64,000 bases of DNA from Caulobacteraceae bacterium (GTDB lineage: Bacteria > Pseudomonadota > Alphaproteobacteria > Caulobacterales > Caulobacteraceae): positions 19,758 to 83,757 of the forward strand of contig JAIEQA010000013.1 of NCBI GenBank assembly GCA_019748095.1, given 5' to 3'. Both the position numbers and the translations under genes were made by a program. Of this stretch, positions 18,936 to 28,361 are shown piece after piece (the first letter of the stretch is position 1; every line of letters begins with the position of its first letter). The notes under the pieces are model-generated. The model did no database searches. It worked only from the letters and a program-made list of their open reading frames with translations, and was not told the DNA's origin.

Positions 18936-21305
18936 ATGCCCGACCAGACCGACAAACAGACCTTCTCCGATCAGGAAGCGCTGGATTTCCACCGCCTGCC
19001 CCTGCCCGGCAAGATCTCCATGGCCCCGATCAAGCCGATGGCGACCCAGAGGGACCTGTCGCTGGCCTATTCGCCCGGGGTGGCCGTGCCGGTCCGGGCC
19101 ATCGCTGCCGATCCGGACAAGGCCTATGACTATACGTCCAAGGGCAATCTGGTCGCCGTGATCTCGAACGGCACGGCCATTCTCGGTCTCGGCAACCTCG
19201 GCCACATGGCCTCCAAGCCGGTGATGGAGGGCAAGGCCGTCCTGTTCAAACGGTTCGCCGACGTCGACAGCTTCGATGTCGAGGTCAAGACCACCGACCC
19301 GGACGAGTTCATCACCGTGGTCAAGAACATCGGCGACACCTGGGGCGGGATCAATCTGGAGGACATCAAGTCCCCGGAGTGTTTCGTGATCGAGAGCCAG
19401 CTGCAGGACCTGCTGGACATTCCGGTGTTCCACGACGACCAGCACGGCACGGCCATCATCTCGACCGCCGGCCTGATCAACGCCTGCCACATCACCGGAC
19501 GCAAGTTCGAGGACGTGAAACTGGTGCTGGTCGGGGCCGGGGCCGCGGGCCTGTCGTCCATCAGCCTGATGAAGTCGCTGGGGGTCCGGCCCGAGAACAC
19601 AACGGTCGTCGATCTGCACGGAGTCGTCTATCGCGGCCGCGAGATCGAGATGGACCAGTGGAAATCGGTCCATGCTACCGACACCGACAAACGCACCCTG
19701 GCCGAGGCCATGGAGGGGGCCGATGTGGTGCTGGGCCTGTCGGCCAAGGGTGCCATCACCCCGGCCATGGTCGCCTCCATGGCCCCGCGCCCGATCATCT
19801 TCGCCATGGCCAATCCGGATCCGGAGATCACCCCGGAAGAGGTTCTGGCGGTGCGGTCCGACGCCATCGTCGCCACCGGCCGATCGGATTACGTCAACCA
19901 GGTCAACAATGTTCTGGGCTTTCCCTACATCTTCCGCGGGGCCCTGGACGTGCGCGCGCGGCGCGTGAACCATGAGATGAAGATCGCCGCGGCCCATGCC
20001 CTGGCCCAGCTGGCGCGTGAGGATGTGCCGGACGAGGTGGCCGTGGCCTATCGCGGGCGCAAGCTGAAGTTCGGGCCCGACTATATCATCCCCACGCCGT
20101 TCGATCCGCGCCTGATCTGGTACATTCCGCCGTTCGTGGCCCAGGCGGCGATGGACACGGGCGTCGCCCGGGTGCGGATCGACGACATGGACGCCTATCG
20201 CGCGCGGCTGCGCGAGCGGGTCGACCCTTCCGCCGCCCTGATGCAGAAGATCAGCTCGGCCGTGCGCGCCGCGCCGAACCGGCGGGTGGTGTTCGCCGAG
20301 GGCGAGGAATCGACCGTTATCCGGGCCGCCTGGGCCTTCAAACAGGCCGAGCTCGGCACCCCGATCCTGCTGGGGCGCGAGGACCTGATCCGCACCAATG
20401 CGGCCGAGGCGGGCCTGAACTTCGACGACATGGGCATCGAGATCGTCAATGCCCGGGTGTCGGAGCACAACGTCGCCTACACCGACTTCCTGTACGGGAA
20501 GCTGCAGCGGCGGGGCTATCTGCGCCGTGATGTGCAGCGGATGATCAACCAGGACCGCAATTATTTCGCCGCCGCCATGGTGGCGCGGGGCCAGGCCGAT
20601 GCGGTGGTGACGGGGGCGACCCGGAACTTCAACATGGTGCTGAAGGAAATCCGGCGCGTGCTGGATGTGAAGGAAAGCCTGATCGGCCTGTCGATCGTGC
20701 TGGCCAAGGGGCGGACCCTGTTCGTGGCCGACACCTCGGTGCATGAACTGCCGGATGCCAGCGAGCTGGCCGACATCGCCGTCCAGGCGGCGGCGGCGGT
20801 CCGCAAGCTGGGCCGCACGCCGCGCGTCGCCTTCCTGTCCTATTCCACCTTCGGCAATCCCCCCGGAGAGCGGGGCGACAAGGTCCGCGAGGCCATCCGC
20901 CTGCTGGACCAGCGCGGCGTCGATTTCGAGTATGAGGGCGAGATGCCGCCCGAGCTGGCGCTGGATCCGACCCTGCGGGCCAACTACCCGTTCATGCGGC
21001 TGAGCCGCGACGCCAATGTTCTGGTCATGCCGGCCCTGCATTCCGCCTCGATCTCGACCCAGCTGGTGCAGGCCCTGGGGGGGGCGACGGTGATAGGGCC
21101 GCTGCTGGTGGGCCTGGAGAAGTCGGTCCAGATCGTGTCGCTGGGGGCCTCGGTCTCCGAGATCATCACCGCCGCCACCTTCGCCGCCTATGATGAGGGG
21201 GCCAGCGTGGCCTTCGAACCCGAGGACGAGGGCGACACCCCGCCCCACCCCAGCCCGGCCGTCGAACGCTCCATGACGGCCACGGCGGTCCCGCCGACGG
21301 TGTGA
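18936..21305 (+). CDS. maeB: NADP-dependent malic enzyme with phosphotransacetylase-like C-terminal domain
   Basis: A 789-residue fusion. The N-terminal half (to about 430) is a malic enzyme: LAYSPGVAVP, the catalytic-region SNGTAILGLGNLG, the metal site VFHDDQHGTA and the NADP motif LVGAGAAGLSS. The C-terminal half (about 450-760) is a phosphate acetyl/butyryltransferase-like domain (RVVFAEGEE.., FNMVLKEIRRVLDV.., FLSYSTFGNP..) that is regulatory rather than catalytic in known MaeB proteins. It decarboxylates malate to pyruvate, giving NADPH. It is convergent with the AmpG-like gene. Confidence 0.94.
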   Translation: MPDQTDKQTFSDQEALDFHRLPLPGKISMAPIKPMATQRDLSLAYSPGVAVPVRAIAADPDKAYDYTSKGNLVAVISNGTAILGLGNLGHMASKPVMEGKAVLFKRFADVDSFDVEVKTTDPDEFITVVKNIGDTWGGINLEDIKSPECFVIESQLQDLLDIPVFHDDQHGTAIISTAGLINACHITGRKFEDVKLVLVGAGAAGLSSISLMKSLGVRPENTTVVDLHGVVYRGREIEMDQWKSVHATDTDKRTLAEAMEGADVVLGLSAKGAITPAMVASMAPRPIIFAMANPDPEITPEEVLAVRSDAIVATGRSDYVNQVNNVLGFPYIFRGALDVRARRVNHEMKIAAAHALAQLAREDVPDEVAVAYRGRKLKFGPDYIIPTPFDPRLIWYIPPFVAQAAMDTGVARVRIDDMDAYRARLRERVDPSAALMQKISSAVRAAPNRRVVFAEGEESTVIRAAWAFKQAELGTPILLGREDLIRTNAAEAGLNFDDMGIEIVNARVSEHNVAYTDFLYGKLQRRGYLRRDVQRMINQDRNYFAAAMVARGQADAVVTGATRNFNMVLKEIRRVLDVKESLIGLSIVLAKGRTLFVADTSVHELPDASELADIAVQAAAAVRKLGRTPRVAFLSYSTFGNPPGERGDKVREAIRLLDQRGVDFEYEGEMPPELALDPTLRANYPFMRLSRDANVLVMPALHSASISTQLVQALGGATVIGPLLVGLEKSVQIVSLGASVSEIITAATFAAYDEGASVAFEPEDEGDTPPHPSPAVERSMTATAVPPTV

Positions 21306-21338
21306 TCCGTCAGGCGGGTGTCCGGCCGGCCTTGAGAC

Positions 21339-22721
21339 CTATGCGACTGAAGGCCCGGCCGACTCTCTGGTCTTCCGGTGATGCTTCAGCAGCATCCAGC
21401 AGAGCAGCACGGCGGGGATGCCGACCGCCGCCGTGCCGGCGAAGAAGAGGGCATAGGCCTCCATCAGAGGCCGCCCCTGCTGCAGGCTCTCGACCGCGAC
21501 GCCGGAGAAGCCTTTCAGGAACTTGCCGAGCAAGGCGTAGAACGAGCTCAGCAGGGCGTACTGGGTGGCCGTATAGCCGATGCTGGTGAGGCTCGCCATG
21601 TAGGCCACAAGGGCCGCACCCGCGAAGCCTTCAGAGAAGTTCTCGACGAAGAGGACGCCGCCAAATACCGGCGTCGACAGGCCGACGACGGCCATGACCG
21701 TGTACCCAAGGTTGGACAGGGGGCCGATCAAGGCCCCGAGTAGCAGGGTCTTGCCGAAGCCGAACCGCACGGCAAACAGGCCACCTGCCGCAATGCCAAG
21801 GAAGGCCGCGACCAGTCCCACGCTTAGGCGCATCGCCCCGATGGTCGGCTTGTCGAGACCAAGATCGGTGTAGAAGGGCCCGACCATGGGTCCCATGACG
21901 AAGTCTGGCAGCCGGTAGAGGCTGATCGCTGCCAGCATCAGAAGCGCGACGGCCCCGTGCGTCTTGAGGAAGGTCAGGAACGGGCCGACGATCGCATCGA
22001 ACAGACCACGCGGGCTCAAGATGGAGACCTGGCCGGTCACCTGTGCCAGCGTGCGGCGATCAAGAGGTTCCTTGGCGAACAGTGTGGCGATGATTGCCAG
22101 GCTCATGGCCGCGCCCCACAGGGCATAGGCACCGCTCCAGCCCAGCCAGGTCGCGAAGAACAGGATCAGAGCGTTGCCTGCGAGGATGGCGAAGCGATAG
22201 CCGAGCTGGAAGGCGGAGGTCAGAAGGGCCTGATCCTCATCGCCCTCGGCGCTCTCGATTCGCCACGCATCGACGACGATATCCTGGGTCGCGGACGCAA
22301 AGGCGGTGACGAGGGCGGCGATGCCGAGCGCGGTTAGCCCGCCACCGGGCCCGACCACGGCCATGGCGATGAGGGACAGGCCCACGACGGCCTGGGACAG
22401 AAGCATCCAGCCGCGCCGACGTCCGAACCGGCCGAGCAGGGGCACATCGAAGCGATCAACGACCGGAGCCCAGAGGAACTTCAGCGAATAGGCCAGGCCG
22501 ACCCATGAGATGAAGCCGATTGCCGCCAGTTCGGTCCCGCCTTCGCGGAGCCACAGACTCAGTGTGGCACCCGTCAGCAGGAAAGGCAGACCCGAGCCGA
22601 AGCCGATCACCAAAGCGATCAAAACCCGCCCGCGACCGAGCGCCTTCAGAACATCGGTCGCACCCGCCGTCTTCTTCGTCTCGGGGGAGGCCGAGTCGGT
22701 CGGTGGCGGTGATTGGGTCAT
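21339..22721 (-). CDS. AmpG-type MFS permease (putative muropeptide importer)
   Basis: A 460-residue multi-span protein with about 12 hydrophobic segments. GFGSGLPFLLTGATLSLWLREGG is the AmpG signature, followed by KFLWAPVVDRFDVPLLGRFGRRRGWM, which resembles the MFS cytoplasmic loop. AmpG carries anhydro-muropeptides from the periplasm for cell-wall recycling; SATQDIVVDAWRIE matches the family. Base composition is slightly lower than in the neighbours. No ampC, ampR or ampD is adjacent, so a link to beta-lactamase induction is not shown here. Confidence 0.86.
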   Translation of the reverse strand: MTQSPPPTDSASPETKKTAGATDVLKALGRGRVLIALVIGFGSGLPFLLTGATLSLWLREGGTELAAIGFISWVGLAYSLKFLWAPVVDRFDVPLLGRFGRRRGWMLLSQAVVGLSLIAMAVVGPGGGLTALGIAALVTAFASATQDIVVDAWRIESAEGDEDQALLTSAFQLGYRFAILAGNALILFFATWLGWSGAYALWGAAMSLAIIATLFAKEPLDRRTLAQVTGQVSILSPRGLFDAIVGPFLTFLKTHGAVALLMLAAISLYRLPDFVMGPMVGPFYTDLGLDKPTIGAMRLSVGLVAAFLGIAAGGLFAVRFGFGKTLLLGALIGPLSNLGYTVMAVVGLSTPVFGGVLFVENFSEGFAGAALVAYMASLTSIGYTATQYALLSSFYALLGKFLKGFSGVAVESLQQGRPLMEAYALFFAGTAAVGIPAVLLCWMLLKHHRKTRESAGPSVA

Positions 22722-22763
22722 GCAGTGGCGTCTCGTCGTCGGTTAGACACCCCCCCGGTGTCC

Positions 22764-24320
22764 CTATGCGGCGTAGACCTTGGCGCGGATGTCGCCGCTC
22801 GTCCAGCGGCTGAGCGCGGCGCGCAGGGCCTCGGGCTCCAGCGGCTTGACCAGATGGTCGTCCATGCCTGCCTCGAGGCAGGCACGGCGGTCCTCGGGGA
22901 AGGCATTGGCGGTGAGGGCGACGATCGGGGTGCGGTCTCCGCCCGCCCGGATCAACCGCGTGGCGGCGGGACCATCCATGCCCGGCATGCGCATGTCCAT
23001 GAAGACGAGGTCATAGCGGGCGCGCTTCATGGCGGCGATCGCCTCATCGCCCGTGGCGGCGGTCTCGACCACACAGCCTTCGCGGCGCAGCAGGGTCCGG
23101 GCCAGAAGGGCCCCGACCGGATTGTCCTCGGCCAGCAGGATGCGGGTGCCGGCGAAGCGGACGGGCAGGACGCGGTCGTCCTCGGGCGGCAGGCCCCGCG
23201 GTGCGCCGGCCGGGACCTCACCGGCGGTGGCAGCGGCCTTGACGCGTTCGACCAGGGAGGCGCGTCGCAGGGGCTTGATCAGATAGCCGTGGAAGCCGAC
23301 GGCGCGGTAGCGGGCGATCAGTTCACGCTCGCAGGGTCTGAGCAGGACGATTCCGCGACCGGCCGGAGGCAGGTCGGCCATCGACAGGCCCGCCGCGACG
23401 GCTTCGCCGTGATCGACGAGCGTTACCGGAGGGGCCTTGGCCACCGTACGGACCGAGCCTCCCGAGGCCACAATCTGGGCCCGGGCAGCGGCGCGGACCA
23501 TGGGGTCGGGCGAGCGGATCGCGACGGCAATGCCTTTCAGCGATCCGGCGCGGCGGGCGGTTCCGGGGGCGGCGTCAAAGGCGGCCTCGAACACAAACCG
23601 TGATCCGCCGCGTCCGGCGTCCTCCGGTCGGTCCTGGACCATCACCGATCCGCCCATGGCCGTGGCCAGGCGACGGACCACGGCGAGGCCCAGCCCGGCC
23701 CCGCCATGACGGGTGGCGTCGGAGGCGTCGACGTGGCCGAATTCCTCGAAGATGCGGGCGCGGGCCTCGACCGGGATACCCGGGCCGGTGTCGTCGATGA
23801 TGAAGGCCAGGACCGGGCGGGCATCCGGACCACCGCGCCGCTCGACCGTGATCGAGACGCCGCCGGTTTCGGTGAACTTGACCGCATTGCCGGCGAGATT
23901 GAACAGGACCTGACGCAGCCGGCCATCGTCGGCGAGAACATCGGACGCATCGGGCGCGACGGACCAGACGATCTCGAGACCCTTTTCATGGGCGCGGGGG
24001 CTGAGCAGTTCGGCGACGCCGCGAACCAGGCTCTCCAGATCGACGGGGGCGGGGTCGAACTCCAGCTTGCCGGCCTCCAGCCGGGCGTAGTCCAGCAGGT
24101 CGTTGACGAGGCCGAGCAGATGTTCGGCGGAGTCGCGCGCGGCCTCGGCATAGGCCCGCTGGGCCCCGTCCAGCCGGGTGCGGGTCAGAAGGCCCAGCAT
24201 GCCGATGACACCGTTCAGCGGGGTGCGCATCTCATGGCTCATCAGCCGCAGAAAGGGATCGGCACCGCCACCATGCGGGGCCCGGGGGGCGGTGTCGGGG
24301 GTGGACCTACGCGGGGACAT
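22764..24320 (-). CDS. Soluble hybrid histidine kinase with C-terminal receiver
   Basis: A 518-residue cytoplasmic hybrid kinase. There is no membrane segment and essentially no sensory domain: the HisKA helix starts almost at once, with the phospho-His at 29 in LMSHEMRTPLNGVIG. The HATPase domain shows NAVKFT, DTGPGIP and HGGAGLGLAVV. About residues 265-370 look like a degenerate receiver (ending GYLIKPLR) without a clear phospho-Asp, followed by a true receiver with Asp442 in VFMDMRMPGMDG and Lys in LVKPL near 492. The layout resembles BarA-like or cell-cycle hybrid kinases. Partners are unknown. A CtrA-like sequence lies upstream (24360-24375). Confidence 0.88.
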   Translation of the reverse strand: MSPRRSTPDTAPRAPHGGGADPFLRLMSHEMRTPLNGVIGMLGLLTRTRLDGAQRAYAEAARDSAEHLLGLVNDLLDYARLEAGKLEFDPAPVDLESLVRGVAELLSPRAHEKGLEIVWSVAPDASDVLADDGRLRQVLFNLAGNAVKFTETGGVSITVERRGGPDARPVLAFIIDDTGPGIPVEARARIFEEFGHVDASDATRHGGAGLGLAVVRRLATAMGGSVMVQDRPEDAGRGGSRFVFEAAFDAAPGTARRAGSLKGIAVAIRSPDPMVRAAARAQIVASGGSVRTVAKAPPVTLVDHGEAVAAGLSMADLPPAGRGIVLLRPCERELIARYRAVGFHGYLIKPLRRASLVERVKAAATAGEVPAGAPRGLPPEDDRVLPVRFAGTRILLAEDNPVGALLARTLLRREGCVVETAATGDEAIAAMKRARYDLVFMDMRMPGMDGPAATRLIRAGGDRTPIVALTANAFPEDRRACLEAGMDDHLVKPLEPEALRAALSRWTSGDIRAKVYAA

Positions 24321-24359
24321 GCGACTCTCCGATAAGCCGCCAGTCTAGCCACACACCGG

Positions 24360-24375
24360 TTAAGGACGTTTCAAC
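24360..24375 (+). promoter_or_regulatory. Possible CtrA-box-like sequence upstream of the hybrid kinase
   Basis: TTAA, 7 bases, TCAAC: one mismatch from the Caulobacter CtrA consensus TTAA-N7-TTAAC. It lies about 40 bases upstream of the kinase start. Short motif, so chance is a real alternative. Confidence 0.25.
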
Positions 24376-24413
24376 CGCACGACGAACTGTCCTCAAGGCA
24401 CCGGAGCGCCGCC

Positions 24414-25991
24414 TCAGAAGGTGGTCATCCCCACCGATCCGCCGCCCTGTCGTTCGAAATCGCCCTGGGCCCCGACGGTCGTGCGGCGATAGATCAGGGC
24501 CTCGGCGATGTGACGGCGCAGGACCCCGGTCGCCCCCTCCAGATCGGCGATGGTGCGGGCCAGCCGCAGGGTGCGGGTCCAGCCCCGGGCGGTCAGCCCC
24601 CCGGCCTCGCCGGCCCGCATCAGCAGGGCCCGGCCGGGTTCGTCGGGGGTGGCGAACCGCTCCAGCACCTCGCCCGAGGCCCGGGCGTTCAGCGCCTGGG
24701 CGGGATCCAGCCCCGCCGCGCTTACCCGTTCTTCCTGCATGGCGCGGGCGACGGCGACCCGGGCCGAGGCCTCGGCCGTGCCCTCGGCGGGGCTGGGCAG
24801 GGCCATGTCGGCGGCGGTGACCGGCGGCGTCTCCACCGTCAGGTCGATGCGGTCGAACATCGGGCCGGAGATGCGGTTCTGATAGTCGCGCTGGCAGCGC
24901 GGGGCCTTGCCGCAGGCCCCCTTGCCGGCCCCGCCAAGGCCGCAGCGACAGGGATTCATGGCCGCCACCAGCTGGAACCGGGCCGGATAGCGGACATGGG
25001 CATTGGCCCGGGCCACCACGATCTCGCCCGTCTCCAGCGGGGCGCGCAGGGAATCCAGGGCCTGGGCCGAGTATTCCGGCAGTTCATCGAGGAACAGGAC
25101 TCCATTGTGCGCCAGCGACGCCTCGCCGGGTTTGGCCCGCAGGCCACCACCGGTGAGGGCCGCCATGGAGGCGGAATGGTGAGGGCTGCGGAACGGCCGC
25201 TCGCGCGTCAGGGCCCCGCGCTCGATGAGGCCGGCGACCGACCAGACCATGGAGGTCTCCAGCAACTCCTGCGGGGTCAGGGGCGGCAGCAGGCCCGGCA
25301 GGCGCTGGGCCATCATCGACTTGCCCGAGCCGGGCGGACCAACGAACAAAAGGTTGTGCCCTCCGGCGGCGGCGACCTCCAGCGCGCGTTTGGCGCTTTC
25401 CTGACCCTTGACCTCGCGCAGGTCCGGGACCGTCCCGCCTGTCCGGACGGGCCCCGGATCGGGCGGGCGCAGCACGGTCGTGCCCTTGAAATGATTGATC
25501 AACCCGATCAGCGACCGGGGGGCGAGGAGGCGGACGTCACCGGCCCATGCGGCCTCGGGCCCGTTGGCCTCGGGGCAGATCAGGCCCAGCCCCATGGCGG
25601 AGACGGCGACCGCTGCGGGCAGGGTTCCGCCCACCGGCTGGATCCGGCCGTCCAGACCCAGTTCGCCCAGCGCCGCCCAGCCCTCCAGCCCATCGGGCTG
25701 GACCACCCCCATCGAGGCCAGCAGGGCCAGAGCAATAGGCAGGTCGAAATGGCTGCCCTCCTTGGGCAGGTCGGCGGGAGCCAGGTTGGCGATGATCCGT
25801 CTGGCCGGCAGGGCCAGGCCGATGCCGGCAAAGGCCCCCCGCACCCGCTCACGACTCTCGGCCACGGCCTTGTCGGGCAGACCGACGATGGAAAAGATGG
25901 TCTCGCCGTCGCGGCCGACCAGCTGGACCTCAACCGTGACGCGCCGCGCCTCGACCCCCTCGAATGCCACCGTCGCGATATTGGCCAGCAT
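24414..25991 (-). CDS. comM: YifB/ComM family AAA+ Mg-chelatase-like ATPase
   Basis: A 525-residue protein. The N-terminal Lon-like domain (V-E-V-Q-L-V..F-S-I-V-G-L-P-D-K-A-V-A-E-S-R-E-R-V) is followed by the AAA+ core with Walker A GPPGSGKSMMAQR and Walker B GVLFLDELPEY, a cysteine cluster C-R-C-G-L-G..C..C, and the Mg-chelatase C-terminal helices. ComM is a hexameric branch-migration helicase that helps integrate incoming DNA during natural transformation; whether this organism is competent is not shown. The ATG sits directly behind an inverted repeat. Confidence 0.92.
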   Translation of the reverse strand: MLANIATVAFEGVEARRVTVEVQLVGRDGETIFSIVGLPDKAVAESRERVRGAFAGIGLALPARRIIANLAPADLPKEGSHFDLPIALALLASMGVVQPDGLEGWAALGELGLDGRIQPVGGTLPAAVAVSAMGLGLICPEANGPEAAWAGDVRLLAPRSLIGLINHFKGTTVLRPPDPGPVRTGGTVPDLREVKGQESAKRALEVAAAGGHNLLFVGPPGSGKSMMAQRLPGLLPPLTPQELLETSMVWSVAGLIERGALTRERPFRSPHHSASMAALTGGGLRAKPGEASLAHNGVLFLDELPEYSAQALDSLRAPLETGEIVVARANAHVRYPARFQLVAAMNPCRCGLGGAGKGACGKAPRCQRDYQNRISGPMFDRIDLTVETPPVTAADMALPSPAEGTAEASARVAVARAMQEERVSAAGLDPAQALNARASGEVLERFATPDEPGRALLMRAGEAGGLTARGWTRTLRLARTIADLEGATGVLRRHIAEALIYRRTTVGAQGDFERQGGGSVGMTTF

Positions 25992-25992
25992 G

Positions 25993-26023
25993 GGTTCGTT
26001 CCCCGCCCGAAACGGAACGAACC
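25993..26023. repeat. Perfect 10-bp inverted repeat just upstream of comM
   Basis: GGTTCGTTCC (25993-26002) and its complement (26014-26023) flank 11 bases. On the minus strand the likely Shine-Dalgarno GGCGGGG is in the loop and the distal arm ends next to the comM ATG, so the hairpin, or a protein bound to the dyad, could gate translation or transcription. Confidence 0.5.
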
Positions 26024-26057
26024 ATGAACTTGACTGGGGCGAATTGCAAGACCGGCG

Positions 26058-27008
26058 TTATGCGGGCCGGGCCCGCTTGGCCTCGATCACGTCCCACAGC
26101 AGGGCGGCGGCGTCGACGCCGGTGAATTCCTTCAGCTGGACCGCCCCGGTCGGGGAGGTGACGTTGATCTCGGTCAGATAGTCGCCGATCACGTCGATGC
26201 CGACAAACAGGAGGCCCCGCGCCTTCAGCTCCGGGCCGATGATGGCGCAGATTTCCAGATCGCGGGCGGTCAGGCCGACCGGGGCAGCGGTGCCGCCGAC
26301 CCGCAGGTTTGAGCGGACCTGACCCTCGGCCGGGACACGGTTGATGGCCCCGACGGGCTCGCCGTCGATCAGGATGATGCGCTTGTCGCCCTTCGACACG
26401 GCGGGGATGAATTTCTGGATCACCAGCGGGTCGCGCGAACCGCTCATATGGATCTCGATCAGGGCTTCCAGATTGGGATCGCCGGCCTTCAGCCGCACCA
26501 CCCCCGAGCCGGCCGCCCCGTGCAGGGGCTTCAGCACGACATCGCCATGGCGGTCGTGGAAGTCGACGAGGGCGACCGGGTCCGAACTGATCAGGGTCGG
26601 GGGCTGGACGCCGTCGAACCGCGTGGCGAACAGTTTTTCCGGCGCCGAGCGGACCTCGGCCGGGTCATTGACCACCAGGGTGCGGGGATGGACCGTCTCC
26701 AGCAGATAGGTGGCGGTGACATAGGCCATGTCGAAGGGCGGGTCCTGGCGCATCAGGATGACGTCGACATCGCGCCCGAGGTCCAGCCGGACCTCCTCGC
26801 CAAAGCTCACATGGTCGCCGACCACGGGTCGCAGGGTGACGGGCCGGGCGCGGCAGGACAGGCTTCCGTCCTCCAGCGCCAGGGTGCGGAAATCATGAAC
26901 CCACAGGGCGTGACCGCGCGCCTGGGCCTCCAGCGCCAGGAAGAAGGTGGTGTCGGAGGCGATGTTGACCCCTTCGAGGGGATCCATCTGGAGGGCGACC
27001 TTGAGCAT
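26058..27008 (-). CDS. gshB: Glutathione synthetase
   Basis: ATP-grasp ligase of 316 residues joining gamma-glutamylcysteine and glycine. [30 protein letters not shown] is the characteristic GshB N-terminus, PHRTLVVND-like sequence follows, [18 protein letters not shown] is the ATP-grasp loop and [17 protein letters not shown] is the C-terminal metal-binding signature. Lies upstream of comM and downstream of the SirB1-like gene on the same strand, an order common in alphaproteobacteria. Confidence 0.95.
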   Translation of the reverse strand: MLKVALQMDPLEGVNIASDTTFFLALEAQARGHALWVHDFRTLALEDGSLSCRARPVTLRPVVGDHVSFGEEVRLDLGRDVDVILMRQDPPFDMAYVTATYLLETVHPRTLVVNDPAEVRSAPEKLFATRFDGVQPPTLISSDPVALVDFHDRHGDVVLKPLHGAAGSGVVRLKAGDPNLEALIEIHMSGSRDPLVIQKFIPAVSKGDKRIILIDGEPVGAINRVPAEGQVRSNLRVGGTAAPVGLTARDLEICAIIGPELKARGLLFVGIDVIGDYLTEINVTSPTGAVQLKEFTGVDAAALLWDVIEAKRARPA

Positions 27009-27095
27009 GGAGGATGTCCGCGACCTGAAAGGGAGTGGGGTCGGTAATGGGCGGGCACCGACGGTGCCGCAAGGGCGGGCGGCACGCGGGGGGGC

Positions 27096-27941
27096 CTAAT
27101 TGAGCTGCATCCGCAGCCGGTCGGTGGAGACATGGCTGCCCGGATCGTCCTGGCCGGCGACGGCGCGGGCCCGGGCCAGCGCCTCAAGGGCCCCGTTGAG
27201 GGCCCCCTGCTTCTCCCGCGCGGCGGCGACGTCCAGCCACGGGCGGTGATCCAGCGGATCGAGCAGGGCGCGGCGCAGGGCCGAACGCTCGGCACAGGGA
27301 TAGTCCCCGCTCTTGATGGCGCGGCTGAACAGCACATTCTGCAGCCGGATCAGGGCGTGGCGGTCCGGGACCGGAGCCATGAGGACGTCCAGCCGATCCG
27401 CCACATGCGGCGTCAGGCCGGCCAACAGGGCCCGGCGGGTCAGTTCGGACGGCATGACGGGGCGGCCCTGACTGAAGGGGTCCAGCGCCACGGGCCCGAC
27501 CGGGGTCTCGACCCGCAGGAGGAAATGATTGGGGAAGTCGACGCCGCGCGCCGAGATCCCGGCCCGCCGGGCGGCGTCCAGATAGAAGATCGCCAGCGCC
27601 GACGAGAGCCCGCGACGACGTTCCGCCACCGCGATCACATCCGTGTTGGCCGCAGCCCCATGGGTCAGGAGGTCGCCGTCCAGCCGGAGATCGGCCGCCA
27701 TGGTCTCGGCCAGCGCATCATCGGGGCTTTCGGTCCGGATCCGCTCGGCCAGTCGCTCGGCAGCAGCAGCCGCGAACTGGCGCACCGGGGTGGTGTCGCG
27801 CAGCGGAATGTCGTGGATGGCGCAGGCGATGGCCGCCTCAAGCAGCGGAAAGTCGTCATCATCGGCCTGTCCAGCCTGTTCCAGGATGGCTTCTGCCTCC
27901 TCGCGCGTCACCGTGGCGTCCCCCGACGGGCGGTCCGCCAC
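27096..27941 (-). CDS. SirB1-family transglutaminase-like / TPR protein
   Basis: A 281-residue protein. The central region (A-V-A-E-R-R-R-G-L-S-S-A-L-A-I-F-Y-L-D-A-A-R-R-A-G..A-R-G-V-D-F-P-N-H-F-L-L-R-V) matches SirB1, a transglutaminase-like fold without a proven reaction; the C-terminus has TPR-like helices (LDPLDHRPWLDVAAAREKQGALNGALEAL). It starts with GTG at 27941; a second GTG about 10 residues in is possible. Located between gshB and yraN on the same strand. Confidence 0.82.
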   Translation of the reverse strand: MADRPSGDATVTREEAEAILEQAGQADDDDFPLLEAAIACAIHDIPLRDTTPVRQFAAAAAERLAERIRTESPDDALAETMAADLRLDGDLLTHGAAANTDVIAVAERRRGLSSALAIFYLDAARRAGISARGVDFPNHFLLRVETPVGPVALDPFSQGRPVMPSELTRRALLAGLTPHVADRLDVLMAPVPDRHALIRLQNVLFSRAIKSGDYPCAERSALRRALLDPLDHRPWLDVAAAREKQGALNGALEALARARAVAGQDDPGSHVSTDRLRMQLN

Positions 27942-27953
27942 ACCGGTGGGAAC

Positions 27954-28361
27954 CTACAGGTCGCGACGATGGCGCGGAATTCGACCGGGTGCCAGCGCCA
28001 CCATGTCCAGTCGCAGGCGAAGGCCCGCCAGACCGGGTCTTTGGCGCAACAGTGCGGCCCCCGCCGTGCGCAGACGCTCGCGCTGGACCGGATCGACCGC
28101 CATCAGGGCGGCGTCCATCGTCGCGCGTCGCTTGACCTCGACCACGACCAGGGCGGTGCCATGACGCGCGAGGATGTCGATCTCCACGCCCCGGGTCTTC
28201 AGCCGGAAAGCCAGCAGCTGGTAGCCCTTGAGCATCAGCCAGGCGGCGGCGAGCCATTCCGCTCCATGCCCCTCCCGAAAGGCGCGTCCACCCAGCGCCT
28301 GCCGCCACGGGGCCCGGGCCTTGGCCGGGCGCACCGGCGCGCGGACGCGGGGCGGTTTCAT
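27954..28361 (-). CDS. yraN: YraN family protein (UPF0102, endonuclease-like fold)
   Basis: A 135-residue protein with the family pattern G-x-x-A-E-W-L-A-A-A-W-L..G-Y-Q-L-L-A-F-R-L-K-T, then GVEIDILARHGTALVVVEVKRR, the D-(x)n-E-x-K core of PD-(D/E)XK nucleases. No activity is established for the family. Its start overlaps the rsmI stop (ATGA), the standard bacterial rsmI-yraN arrangement. Confidence 0.9.
   Translation of the reverse strand: MKPPRVRAPVRPAKARAPWRQALGGRAFREGHGAEWLAAAWLMLKGYQLLAFRLKTRGVEIDILARHGTALVVVEVKRRATMDAALMAVDPVQRERLRTAGAALLRQRPGLAGLRLRLDMVALAPGRIPRHRRDL

Noticed and set aside
18570..21248. 892-residue open frame on the minus strand opposite maeB
   Set aside because: His/Gly/Asp-rich shadow of a G+C-rich gene; no motif, and the plus strand has a complete malic enzyme.
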